Assembly: GCA_900095835.1 (NCBI GenBank)
Contig: LT608321.1
Location: 896,489 to 960,488, forward strand
Source of the DNA: Ihuprevotella massiliensis
Lineage (GTDB): Bacteria > Bacteroidota > Bacteroidia > Bacteroidales > Bacteroidaceae
Direction: 5' to 3'
DNA length: 64,000 bases
Below the pieces are notes generated by a model that saw only the letters and a list, made by a program, of their open reading frames with translations, did not search any database and was not told the origin of the DNA. Position 1 is the first letter of the stretch. Each line of letters starts with the position of its first letter. The translations under genes were made by a program, and so were the position numbers. Below are positions 27,501 through 35,265 of the stretch, piece after piece.

Positions 27501-28109
27501 AGGATATTCAGAAGCAAAACTGAAGATGTCGAGAATAGAACCACGGAGGGCATATTCTCCAGGTTCGTAGACATAATCACGGCGTTTGAATCCTAACTCT
27601 TCCAATGCCTTGACAAAGACTGTGACATCTTGTTCTTGCCCCACGCAGAGGGTGAGCGTTTGTTCGTCCATGGCCTTGGGCGAAGCCACCTTTTCCGCTA
27701 GAGCCGCAGGGAAGGTGACCACAAATAAAGCAGCGTTATTGTCGCCTTTTTCCGATTTGGCAGCCAAGCGCGTGAGCTTAGATAACACATCTGTGCGGAG
27801 AATCTCGTTGGCAGCATCGCGGTGTCCGTATTTCACGGCACGACGATAGGACGAGGGAAGGAAGAGCACGGCGCCATCACCCAAGAGTTGTCGCAAATCA
27901 TTATAGAAATATCCGGCTTCTTCCTCATCGTTCATCACCACCATATAGAGTCCTTGCGCCGTCTGCGCAGTGGCAGCAAGCATGACAGGGGCAGCAGAGC
28001 CCTGCAGTCCGTCGAGAAAGACAAGGAGACTCTGTTCCGTCCAACAGCGCTCAAGGGCTTTCACCCCAGGATGGTGCTGAAAAAGCTGAATCAATTCAGA
28101 GAGTTGCAT
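24564..28109 (-). CDS. mfd: Transcription-repair coupling factor
   Basis: 1181-residue DNA translocase that removes stalled RNA polymerase from lesions and recruits UvrA. UvrB-like N-terminal domains (~1-330), RNA polymerase-interaction domain (~490-560, FEPGDYVVHVDHGVGQFAG), then the RecG-like motor: Walker A VCGDVGFGKTEIA, DEEQ box LLIIDEEQKFGV, motif III TLTMSATPIPRT, motif VI LHQMRGRVGRGSRKAFCYLM, and a C-terminal TRCF domain (~1000-1120). Length is normal for Bacteroidetes. A perfect-ended 201-bp MITE copy lies just upstream (28164), possibly between mfd and its promoter. Confidence 0.96.
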   Translation of the reverse strand: MQLSELIQLFQHHPGVKALERCWTEQSLLVFLDGLQGSAAPVMLAATAQTAQGLYMVVMNDEEEAGYFYNDLRQLLGDGAVLFLPSSYRRAVKYGHRDAANEILRTDVLSKLTRLAAKSEKGDNNAALFVVTFPAALAEKVASPKAMDEQTLTLCVGQEQDVTVFVKALEELGFKRRDYVYEPGEYALRGSILDIFSFASEYPFRVDFFGDDIESIRTFEVQTQLSQEVCSTISIVPDVESETAVGSLVPITDYLPPHTTIVAKDLPFVGEVVNRIFEEGFAQQAVAEQAATSEMELAEVHERFSAAHQLVKGDALLRAFDNLPQWIIATSTHKATDTTLAKKWVKVGFHTRAQPLFHKKFDLVLEQFERHAAEGIHTYVLADSDKQNERLQDILTELQQRTRKSASAAMAATEGGDDRAAVADEAAEHFPKLFTPVHLTLHAGFEDETGKIALFTDHQIFDRFHKYALRSDHARNAKIALTLKEIMLFEPGDYVVHVDHGVGQFAGLVRIPGADGAMQEVIKITYQKGDAIFVSIHALHKVSKYKGKEGEPPRLSSLGTGAWEKLKGRTKEKLKDIARDLILLYSRRRQEQGFAFSPDGFMQHELEGSFPYEDTPDQLKVTQQVKADMERPRPMDRLVCGDVGFGKTEIAVRAAFKAAADSKQVAVMVPTTVLALQHYKTFVKRLKDFPVRVDYLSRARTPAQTKALLKDLAEGKIDIVVGTHKLIGKSVKFKDLGLLIIDEEQKFGVSVKEKLRQLKVNVDTLTMSATPIPRTLQFSLMGARDLSVINTPPPSRHPIQTEIHTFGHEIIADAINFELSRNGQVYIVTHRISSLSNIESLIRKHVPDARVVVGHGQMEPSKLEQVIVDFVNHEYDVLLSTTIIENGIDVPNANTILIDNAHHFGLSDLHQMRGRVGRGSRKAFCYLMAPPLSLLPDDSRRRLQAIENFSDLGSGIHIAMQDLDIRGAGNLLGAEQSGFVADLGYETYQKILAEAVAELKNEEFGELFAEELAQQNSAELGDSFVAECNVDCDLRAYFPETYVPGASERMLLYRELDGLSSDDEIAAFRQRLLDRFGVLPAEAEELLRVVPLRRLGRRCGAERLVLKAGNMTLYFVPNAESAFYKSQVFQRMIDFALHPAQMRRCELGEKKGKRFLRIKQVPSVEAAVKVLEHLVKPAVQS

Positions 28110-28130
28110 AAAGAAATAGGCATATAGCGC

Positions 28131-28165
28131 AACGGAGTCGAGAGGTTATCACTCTCAACTCCGTT
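28131..28165. repeat. Inverted repeat at the mfd leader / MITE edge
   Basis: 14-bp arms with one mismatch (AACGGAGTCGAGAG, 28131-28144, and CTCTCAACTCCGTT, 28152-28165). The right arm overlaps the first two bases of the MITE copy. There is no T-run. It may be part of the insertion target or an mRNA hairpin in the mfd leader. Confidence 0.55.
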
Positions 28166-28364
28166 AAACCCAAATTGGTCATTAGACCGTAAAAGCGTTA
28201 CTGGTAATGGAAAAGATTACTTCCTGTCATATTTTATTTTCTTGTTGGCATCTCGTTTCTCGTTCGTTCTCGACGTAGCCCGCTACGCCTTCAAACTAAC
28301 GACAAGCCATCAGCTCAACAAACCAACAAAATCTGTTCAGGATCTAATGACCGATTTGGGTTAA
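28164..28364 (+). mobile_element. 201-bp MITE-like element, full copy (D)
   Basis: Starts TTAAACCCAAATTGGTCATT and ends AATGACCGATTTGGGTTAA, with near-perfect inverted termini of ~22 bp. Length 201 bp, identical to copy C. The internal conserved core ACGTAGCCCGCTACGCC is self-complementary, and the CTTGTTGGCATCTCG segment is shared by all long copies. No coding capacity. Sits between ppiD and mfd. Confidence 0.87.
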
Positions 28365-28403
28365 ATCAAATAGTAAGTCTGTGTCTATACACAGTGTCTT
28401 CGT

Positions 28404-30572
28404 TTAGAACTTGTAGCGGTTGTCCTCCACCTTAGCATTTTGACGGAGCACTTGCATTGTAGATTGACCCAATTGTTGCATCATAGCTTGTTGTTGCTGT
28501 TGCATCACGGTCTTAGCGTCAAACTTCTCGGTAGAGATATTCTTGCGATCAGTAACGCGAGCGATGTAAGCACCAGCAGCACCCACTACGAGGGGAGTGG
28601 TAGCACCCTTCTTAGCAGCTGTGATAGCGCCAGTGAGAGCGGGGTCAGGTACACTTACTGCAGCCACGTTGGCAAGTCCAGCGAAGGTGACATTTTCGAG
28701 GTTTTCCACGATAGCACCCTTGGCTTTTGCTTCAGCGATGGTCTTCACACCAGCATACTTTTGGGCTGCTACTGCAGCCTTCTTCTCGCTCTTCACGATA
28801 GCAGTGAGATAGTCTTTCACTTGCTTGTCGTCCCAAGCGTAGTAACCTTCGTCGTTCACCTTAGAAAGACCAACCACGAGGAGGTGATTGTTGGCTTCAC
28901 CAACTTGATAAAGACCTGAGATTTCCCCGGGCTTAGCTTCGTCAAACACCCACTTCACGGCAACCTTAGAACCACGAACGCCAGGATTGTACATGCCATC
29001 GGCACCGATGTTGCGGTCAGAAGTTTGGAAGTTGGCTTGTTCTACCACGCGATAACCTTCCTTAGCTGCATTCTTTTCGAGATCAGCGAGAGTGCGGTTA
29101 GCAGCGAGGAAACGATTCATCTTGCTCACAGCCGCATCGTAGGTAGCTCTAGAGAAGTCTACAGGAACCTTCACCACTGCAGCGTTGTACTTTGTCTTCA
29201 TGGCCTTGCGGTCGAGCACTTGTACAAGCACCTTCATACCTTGCATGTCCATGATGGTAAACTGCTTGAGGGGAGAGCTGAGCAAAGTTTGCACAAACTT
29301 GAGGTTGTCGCCAGATAATTGAGGGCTTTCAAATTGTTGAGGAGTTACCCACATAGAATCGCTAGGCACACCAACCTTCTTGGCAACTTCTGCCACGCTA
29401 GCACCTCCGTTGAGCGCCTTGAGCATAGAGTCTGCACGAGTGGCAGATGCAGCAGCGTCAGCAGCTTGTGCAGGAATCACACGATACAAGATAGAGTCGG
29501 GAGATTGCGTCTTCGCCACAAGTTTCACGATGTTCATCGTGTTGTCTTGTGCATTGTATTGAGGGGCATTCAACTGTCCAGGAGCCATCTTGTCCAACTC
29601 TGCCTTTACGTCAGTAGGGAAGAGGTTTTCAGAGAGGGGGATGTTCACATAGTGCATCACACTCTTTGAAGCATTGACGAGTGCAGCGAGGTCGCCCCCA
29701 GCTTGCATCTTTTCATAAAGAGCTTGCATGTCGCCTTCGAGCGCCTTACGGTCAGCTTCGCTAGCCATCACTTCAACGTCGATGTACTTGATGTCGCGAG
29801 TTTCGCCTTCAAGACGGAAGATTTCTTTGCGAGCCTTATAGGCAGCCTTCAAATCATCGTCAGTCACCTTAACATCCTTGTCGGAAATGGCACGATAAGG
29901 GAACGCAGCCACTTCAGCGCTAGAAGCCACAGCAGTTGCTTCATATTGCATTTTTGCAGCTACGGGGTTCGAAGTGAAAGACGTCATGAAGAGCGTTTGG
30001 TACTTGTTCAACAACAATTCTTGACGCAACTGCTTTTCAGTGTACGCCCAGAGCTTATTGATCATAGCCACTTGCTCAGCCACTTCGGGAGAAGTTTGTT
30101 GGCTTTGCATAGACTTAGCTTGTTTCAAGAACTCTTGCAAAGCAGTGTAGTCAAAACGTCCGCTTTGTCCCATGAACATAGGAACATTTTGGAAAGCCTG
30201 AGCTGTACCTTCTTTGATAGCTTGCTCCACTTCCTTCTCTGTCACTTCAAGACCGAGTTTGTCAGTTTCGTGCTTCACGAGTTGGAATTGGACATATTGC
30301 TGCCAAACCATGTCGCGCACTTGGTCTTGTTGCTCATCAGTGAGGTTACCACCGAATCGAAGTTTTGCTGCCTCGCTAGCTTCATTGACCATTTCATAGA
30401 AGTCCTGCTGCGAAAGGCTCTTGCCATACACAGAACCAGCGTTGTTGCTGGAGTTTCTCAGCACAGACAAGGTGTTTTGGTCGAGCACCATGGTGAGGAT
30501 GAAAAGAAACATGCCCACACCCATGAGACCAATGATCCATGAACTGCTTCTGATTTTTTGTAATGCTGCCAT
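28404..30572 (-). CDS. ppiD: PpiD-like periplasmic peptidyl-prolyl isomerase / chaperone
   Basis: 722 residues anchored by one N-terminal membrane helix (~11-31) after a short basic stretch. It has the SurA_N/PpiD N-terminal chaperone helices (YGKSLSQQDFYEMVNEA, LGLEVTEKEVEQAI, SGRFDYTALQEFLKQ) and degenerate parvulin-type modules in the second half. PpiD sits at the inner-membrane translocon and helps fold outer-membrane and periplasmic proteins. The parvulin part is poorly conserved, so the chaperone role is more certain than isomerase activity. A TAACTTTG -7 element lies ~75 bases upstream (30647-30654, minus). Confidence 0.88.
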   Translation of the reverse strand: MAALQKIRSSSWIIGLMGVGMFLFILTMVLDQNTLSVLRNSSNNAGSVYGKSLSQQDFYEMVNEASEAAKLRFGGNLTDEQQDQVRDMVWQQYVQFQLVKHETDKLGLEVTEKEVEQAIKEGTAQAFQNVPMFMGQSGRFDYTALQEFLKQAKSMQSQQTSPEVAEQVAMINKLWAYTEKQLRQELLLNKYQTLFMTSFTSNPVAAKMQYEATAVASSAEVAAFPYRAISDKDVKVTDDDLKAAYKARKEIFRLEGETRDIKYIDVEVMASEADRKALEGDMQALYEKMQAGGDLAALVNASKSVMHYVNIPLSENLFPTDVKAELDKMAPGQLNAPQYNAQDNTMNIVKLVAKTQSPDSILYRVIPAQAADAAASATRADSMLKALNGGASVAEVAKKVGVPSDSMWVTPQQFESPQLSGDNLKFVQTLLSSPLKQFTIMDMQGMKVLVQVLDRKAMKTKYNAAVVKVPVDFSRATYDAAVSKMNRFLAANRTLADLEKNAAKEGYRVVEQANFQTSDRNIGADGMYNPGVRGSKVAVKWVFDEAKPGEISGLYQVGEANNHLLVVGLSKVNDEGYYAWDDKQVKDYLTAIVKSEKKAAVAAQKYAGVKTIAEAKAKGAIVENLENVTFAGLANVAAVSVPDPALTGAITAAKKGATTPLVVGAAGAYIARVTDRKNISTEKFDAKTVMQQQQQAMMQQLGQSTMQVLRQNAKVEDNRYKF

Positions 30573-30646
30573 TATCTATTGTGTTTATTGTTTTTATTCT
30601 CAGTACGTTAGTGTTGCCTTTAAGGAAAAGGGCACAGATTTGGCGA

Positions 30647-30670
30647 CAAAGTTACACAAAAAACCTCAAA
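30647..30670 (-). promoter_or_regulatory. Putative ppiD promoter
   Basis: Minus strand TTTG, 12 bases, TAACTTTG. The -7 element fits the Bacteroidetes consensus. The spacing is shorter than the usual 19-20 bases but recurs at other genes in this window. Confidence 0.45.
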
Positions 30671-30776
30671 TAGCGACAGATCGAGTGCAAAAATAATGTT
30701 GCTAGTTAGAGTTTTGTGCACTTTCTAGGGGCTCTATTGTGCTGGAAGTGTGCCAAAATCGTTGCGAACGATGACA

Positions 30777-31778
30777 CTAGCGCAATTCCATCAACTCGGA
30801 AGGTACTGTGCGACGGAGCACTTCGACAGTGGGTTTGGGATCAAAGGGAAGAGCTTCAACGGCATTGCGCACCGTGGCAGCCGCCGTGTCGGGATGATTG
30901 TTTTCCGCACTGAGATGGCACAACCAAATGCGCTTCGTCACAGGGGTGAGGTGCGTGCGCAAAGCTGCAGCAGTGAGCACATTCGCCAAGTGTCCACGTC
31001 CACTCGAGATGCGATCTTGGAGATATTTGGGATAGGGACCATTTGCCAACATATCGGTGTCGTAGTTGGCTTCGATGACCAGGTATTTTGCACGCTGCAC
31101 ATAGGGAATCATGTCGTCGGTGAACTGACCTGCATCGGTGATGAGACAGAAGGTGGGCGAGGCAACTGGAGTGTCTTGGGGATTTTCTCCCACGTTTGTA
31201 GAAAAAACTCCCACGTTTTCTGAATTTTCTCCAACGTTTTTGGAAAAATCTCCCACGTTTTCTGAAGAAACTCCGACATTTTTTTGAGGTTCTCCGATTC
31301 TTATGTGCGAAGCGTCCACCGTGTCAAACAGACTGCCGAACATCTTTTCCTCAGCAGGCTCAGCCTGAATGAGTTCGATGAAATAGCCATTGTTATCGTT
31401 GGAGTCGTGAGGCACGGCAAATGGCGTGATGCGGAAATTGCCCACCTCAAAGGGAGTATTGAGTTTGGTGAGTTGCTTTAGTTCTGCCGGAATCTTTTTG
31501 GTCATGAAGCGGTTGCGATCGATGCCCTCGTGCACACGCTGTGAAGCATAGACGGGAGTGCGATAGGTAATCGCCATCGGTCCTACAGCCTTGATATGGT
31601 CGGTGTGATCGTGGGTGACGATGATAGCAGCAATCTTGGGAATGGTGAGCCCATAGTTGCTCATATAGCGTTTGAAAGCACGGATGCCGATGCCCAAGTC
31701 AATGAGAATGGCAGTGCCTCGTGATTCCAAATAATAACAGTTGCCGGAGCTTCCGCTACCGAAGCAGATAAATTTCAT
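30777..31778 (-). CDS. YycJ/WalJ-like MBL-fold hydrolase carrying an in-frame repeat insertion
   Basis: 333-residue metallo-beta-lactamase-fold protein. It starts MKFICFGSGSSGNCYYLE, the hallmark of the YycJ/WalJ branch (single-strand exonuclease-like enzymes), and has the metal-binding THDHTDH at residues 55-61, later His123/Asp125 (VPHDSND), Asp215 (ITDAGQF) and HLSAENNH near the C terminus. Usual family length is ~255-270. The excess lies at about residues 138-207, between GYFIE and FCLITDAGQ, and contains five heptapeptide repeats (residues 166-199) of pattern [KET]-N-V-G-x-x-S, encoded by a 21-bp array. The catalytic residues are intact on both sides, so the enzyme is probably active with an extra exposed loop. 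Confidence 0.85.
   Translation of the reverse strand: MKFICFGSGSSGNCYYLESRGTAILIDLGIGIRAFKRYMSNYGLTIPKIAAIIVTHDHTDHIKAVGPMAITYRTPVYASQRVHEGIDRNRFMTKKIPAELKQLTKLNTPFEVGNFRITPFAVPHDSNDNNGYFIELIQAEPAEEKMFGSLFDTVDASHIRIGEPQKNVGVSSENVGDFSKNVGENSENVGVFSTNVGENPQDTPVASPTFCLITDAGQFTDDMIPYVQRAKYLVIEANYDTDMLANGPYPKYLQDRISSGRGHLANVLTAAALRTHLTPVTKRIWLCHLSAENNHPDTAAATVRNAVEALPFDPKPTVEVLRRTVPSELMELR
31182..31283 (-). repeat. 21-bp tandem repeat array, NVGDF family, locus 3 (intragenic)
   Basis: Five 21-base units on the coding (minus) strand of the MBL-fold gene. Unit length divisible by three keeps the frame open. Peptide units: KNVGVSS, ENVGDFS, KNVGENS, ENVGVFS, TNVGENP. The other three loci of the family are intergenic. 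Confidence 0.92.
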
Positions 31779-31966
31779 AGTGTATTATTGAACAAGATGA
31801 TTGCAATGACAAGACGTTGGGACAGCCCCCTCATGCTGCTATTTTCGACTACTCGGATGAATCCGCTCATCTATCGGAATGCGTCTGTAGAAAAGTCACC
31901 ACTCACTCCTCCCATGTGCAGCGAGCACTGGAGAGCGAGGAAGTGGCGAAGAGGGAGGATGTCGCT

Positions 31967-34303
31967 TTAGAAGGGCAAGCCCACAGCAAAGTGGAGGGCT
32001 AAGTCGCGCGACAACTTGGGAGAGAAGATGGGATAATGTCCACTACCGCTTGTCACGGCTGGGTTGATGGCTTTCACACCTCCATCCAAACGGAGGATGA
32101 AATAGTTGAGATTTAATCTCAAGCCCAAGCCATACGCCACAGCGATTTGACGATAGAAGGTATTAAAATGAAATTGTCCATTGGTCAAATCGGCATGCGT
32201 GTTTGTGCTCCACACATTGCCAGCATCGACAAAGGCTGCTCCTTCAAACTTCCAGAAGAGGGCGGCACGATATTCCACAGAGAGATCCAACTTCAAGTTA
32301 CCCGTTTGGTTGATGAAGTCGATGTTGCCATCGCGTCCCACATAGCCACCAGGTCCCAAGGTGCGGACATTCCAGCCGCGCACGGAGTTGGCACCACCAG
32401 AAAAATAGCGCTTTTCGTAGGGGATGACGGAGGAATTGCCATAGGGGATGGCGACGCCCAAAGCGGCATGGGCAGCGAGCGAACTGGCTTCTGTGAGGCG
32501 GAACGACTTGGAATAGTCGAAGTCGAACTTCACATATTGCGAGAAAGGGATGTTCAAGATGGCATAGTCGTTGTTGGCATTGCGACGCATATTGAGCAGC
32601 TTTGCCACGCCATAGAGCACATTACCTGCCGTTTCTACATTTGCCTTGATTTGATAACCATTGGTTTGATTGAGCGAACCTCCATTTCGTCCGCGCAACG
32701 AATTGTAGACGATGCCGTAGGCGGAGCGCATGATGAACAAATTCTCATAAGAATTGCGCAAGACGGCATAACGAGGATTGTCGCCTTCTAGATATTCACG
32801 GCGGAAGGTGGAAGAAATCCAGGGCATGAAGACATAGTTGAGCGAAACAATGTCGTAGCGGTGCTGGAGGTTGGGCTTGCGATGGGCATTCCACATGGTG
32901 GACCAGGTGCCGGTGAGCAAGCGACGATAGAATTCCGGACGGTTTTGAGAGTTGTAGAGTAAGGAGAACTCCGTAACGCCTCGATAGGAACGAAACATCC
33001 GCTCTCCAAACGAGAGGGGCAAAGAAGGTAATCTCAGTGCAGCCTCAGCACCATATTCGATGTAGTCTTGGTTGGCATAGCCCTGCAATCGGCTGATGGT
33101 TTCGTAGGCACCACGCAGTTTGAGGGATAAATTTTCTCCCCCATTAAATAGATTGCGATGGGTGTAGGTGAAAGACGCTGCTCCTCCCAAATCGCCTGCC
33201 GTGTTGGTGCCTTCGATGTCAAAACTGATGCCATGCGATTTTGCCAACTGCACCGACACATTGACATCAACGGTGCTATCGCCCACCTCGGGTGACGTGT
33301 AGTGGATGGTGGAGAAACTGATTGCCCCTAAACTGTTCAAGTTTTGGTAAGAATATTGTGTCGCTACATCTCGATAAAGACTGTCGGGCTCGATGAAGAG
33401 ATGGCGCATATAGACACGGCGGTTGATTTGTTGTCCGCCGTGCGACACGAAGCAGATATTTCGATAATAAGTGGTATCGGCAGGAGCCTCATCCAACACA
33501 TTTTCTTGCACCGTCACTTTGCCAATGCGGTAACGCTGATAGCCCACTCTGACATCTGCCTTGGGAGGGAGCATGACGTGCATGGTCAAATCGACTGCAT
33601 GACTTTGTGCGGTGGTGTCGGCGGTGAAGAAGATGAACTCATTGTTGACGTTCATGAAACCAGCATTCTGCAAGCGATGCACGATTCTGGCTCTTTCTTC
33701 GTTGAGCACTCCCAAATCGAGGGGCATACCCTTGTAGAGCAATGAGGCAGCAGAGTCGCGCTCCACCTCCTGACGCACTGCTTCGTTGTCAAACTCGCGA
33801 TAAACATTGACCACATAGGCACGTTGGCGAGGGTGCATGGTGTAGCGCAGGTGCATTCGTTGTTTTTTCAGCGTGGAATCCACGGTCACGGTCGCCTGCA
33901 AATAACCCTTAGCACGAAGAGCAGAGGTGAGGGAACTTTGGGAATACTCCATCAAGGCAGGATCATAGACCACGGGAGCTTCTCCGATGCGGTGCATGAA
34001 GCGATTGAACAACCACTTCTCGTTGGTGCCCGACATACAATAGATACCCAACGGCACTTTGGCAGTGCTGAGCCAACGAGAATTGGGCTCTTGTCGCACA
34101 TAGGTGCGATAGTCGGAGGGCACCACCTCGGGCTGATCGCTGCGCAATTGCACGCTAGAAAGTAAATATCGGTCGTTGGGCACAAAACGTGTGGCAGAAC
34201 AAGACGACAATATCACCGCGATGCAAAGCAAAAGAAAGCACTGATACGCCCTGATTTGCGCACAGCACCTATATATATATGAGGATATATCAAAGAACTT
34301 CAC
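31967..34303 (-). CDS. tamL: TamL: lipidated TamA/BamA-family outer-membrane protein
   Basis: 778 residues. N-terminal signal with lipobox LSSC (lipidated Cys35), POTRA-like domains (~60-390, with repeats such as LTSALRAKGYLQATVTVDS), then a C-terminal Omp85 beta-barrel (~400-778) ending LALHFAVGLPF, and the GGANSVRGWNVRTLGPGG L6 loop that carries the conserved VRGW/F motif. In Bacteroidetes this lipoprotein form of TamA works with TamB to insert or export outer-membrane proteins. Divergent from the RNA methyltransferase gene, with overlapping promoter elements between them. Confidence 0.9.
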   Translation of the reverse strand: MKFFDISSYIYRCCAQIRAYQCFLLLCIAVILSSCSATRFVPNDRYLLSSVQLRSDQPEVVPSDYRTYVRQEPNSRWLSTAKVPLGIYCMSGTNEKWLFNRFMHRIGEAPVVYDPALMEYSQSSLTSALRAKGYLQATVTVDSTLKKQRMHLRYTMHPRQRAYVVNVYREFDNEAVRQEVERDSAASLLYKGMPLDLGVLNEERARIVHRLQNAGFMNVNNEFIFFTADTTAQSHAVDLTMHVMLPPKADVRVGYQRYRIGKVTVQENVLDEAPADTTYYRNICFVSHGGQQINRRVYMRHLFIEPDSLYRDVATQYSYQNLNSLGAISFSTIHYTSPEVGDSTVDVNVSVQLAKSHGISFDIEGTNTAGDLGGAASFTYTHRNLFNGGENLSLKLRGAYETISRLQGYANQDYIEYGAEAALRLPSLPLSFGERMFRSYRGVTEFSLLYNSQNRPEFYRRLLTGTWSTMWNAHRKPNLQHRYDIVSLNYVFMPWISSTFRREYLEGDNPRYAVLRNSYENLFIMRSAYGIVYNSLRGRNGGSLNQTNGYQIKANVETAGNVLYGVAKLLNMRRNANNDYAILNIPFSQYVKFDFDYSKSFRLTEASSLAAHAALGVAIPYGNSSVIPYEKRYFSGGANSVRGWNVRTLGPGGYVGRDGNIDFINQTGNLKLDLSVEYRAALFWKFEGAAFVDAGNVWSTNTHADLTNGQFHFNTFYRQIAVAYGLGLRLNLNYFILRLDGGVKAINPAVTSGSGHYPIFSPKLSRDLALHFAVGLPF

Positions 34304-34326
34304 GAAGATAGTCTATTTTTAATTTG

Positions 34327-34363
34327 CAAAGATAGTTCTTTTCAGAAAAAGCGCGTACTTTTG
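34327..34363. promoter_or_regulatory. Divergent -7 elements of tamL and the RNA methyltransferase gene
   Basis: TATCTTTG on minus (34327-34334) faces tamL, and TACTTTTG on plus (34356-34363) faces the methyltransferase. They are only 21 bases apart, so the two transcription starts probably compete. No good TTTG at -33 for either. Confidence 0.55.
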
Positions 34364-34398
34364 CAACATCTTTTTCATCTAAATTCCCACGCAACAAC

Positions 34399-35172
34399 AT
34401 GATTGGCAAAAATCGCATCAAACAGATTCGACAATTAGCGCAAAAAAAACACCGTGACGCTGAGGGGCTTTTCCTTGCCGAAGGGGCAAAAGTGCTGCGC
34501 GAACTGCTGCCTTTGCTCTCCTGCCGGCTGTTGTGTGCCACAGAAGACTTTCTCAACACTTGTGAGGAGCAACTTCTGAGGCGCGTGGAGGAAATAGTGG
34601 TGATTAACCAGCGTGAACTGGAACAGATGTCGCAGCTCAAGACGCCACGACATGGGCTTGCGCTTTTCCACCTGCCCCCAGCAGTGGAAACAAAGACGCT
34701 GACTGCTGCCACCGAACAACAAATGGTGCTGGCACTCGATGGCGTGCAAGACCCTGGCAACTTGGGCACCATTGTCCGCATTGCCGACTGGTGGGGCATC
34801 GACCACGTGGTGTGCTCGCACGACACTGCCGATGTGTTTGCCCCTAAAGTGGTGCAAGCCACGATGGGCGCGATAGCCCGCGTCAAAGTGTCGTATGTCG
34901 ATTTGCCCCAATGGCTCGAAAGCCTGCCCAACGAGGTGGCTGTGTGCGGCACTTTCTTAGATGGCGACAACATCTATGCGGCTCCCCTGCCCCACTCTGG
35001 TGTTTTGGTCATGGGCAACGAGGGCAAGGGCATCAGTGCTGACGTAGAAGCTACGGTGAATCGCCGTTTACTCATCCCTAGTTTCCCTGCTCATCGCCCC
35101 ACTAGCGAGAGTTTGAATGTTGCCATCGCCACTGCCGTTGCCGTGGCTGAGTTTCGCAGACAACAAGGCTAG
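34399..35172 (+). CDS. TrmH-family (SPOUT) RNA 2'-O-methyltransferase
   Basis: 257 residues. Short N-terminal substrate-binding domain (L30e-like, ~1-95; IKQIRQLAQKKHRDAEGLF) and the SPOUT knot domain with all three motifs: DGVQDPGNLGTIVRIADWWG (motif 1), VLVMGNEGKGIS (motif 2) and IPSFPAHRPTSESLNVAIAT (motif 3, usually ...AxSLNVAVA). Uses S-adenosylmethionine to methylate a ribose in rRNA or tRNA; the target (for example 23S G2251 as in RlmB) cannot be fixed from sequence. Confidence 0.9.
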   Translation: MIGKNRIKQIRQLAQKKHRDAEGLFLAEGAKVLRELLPLLSCRLLCATEDFLNTCEEQLLRRVEEIVVINQRELEQMSQLKTPRHGLALFHLPPAVETKTLTAATEQQMVLALDGVQDPGNLGTIVRIADWWGIDHVVCSHDTADVFAPKVVQATMGAIARVKVSYVDLPQWLESLPNEVAVCGTFLDGDNIYAAPLPHSGVLVMGNEGKGISADVEATVNRRLLIPSFPAHRPTSESLNVAIATAVAVAEFRRQQG

Positions 35173-35265
35173 TCTGCACAGTTTTTAGCTGAACTTGCCT
35201 AGCTCACTCTACAAGCGTGCTTGCTCTCCTGCCCTTCTCATTTCTCTCTTCCTCTGTAGACTTCT

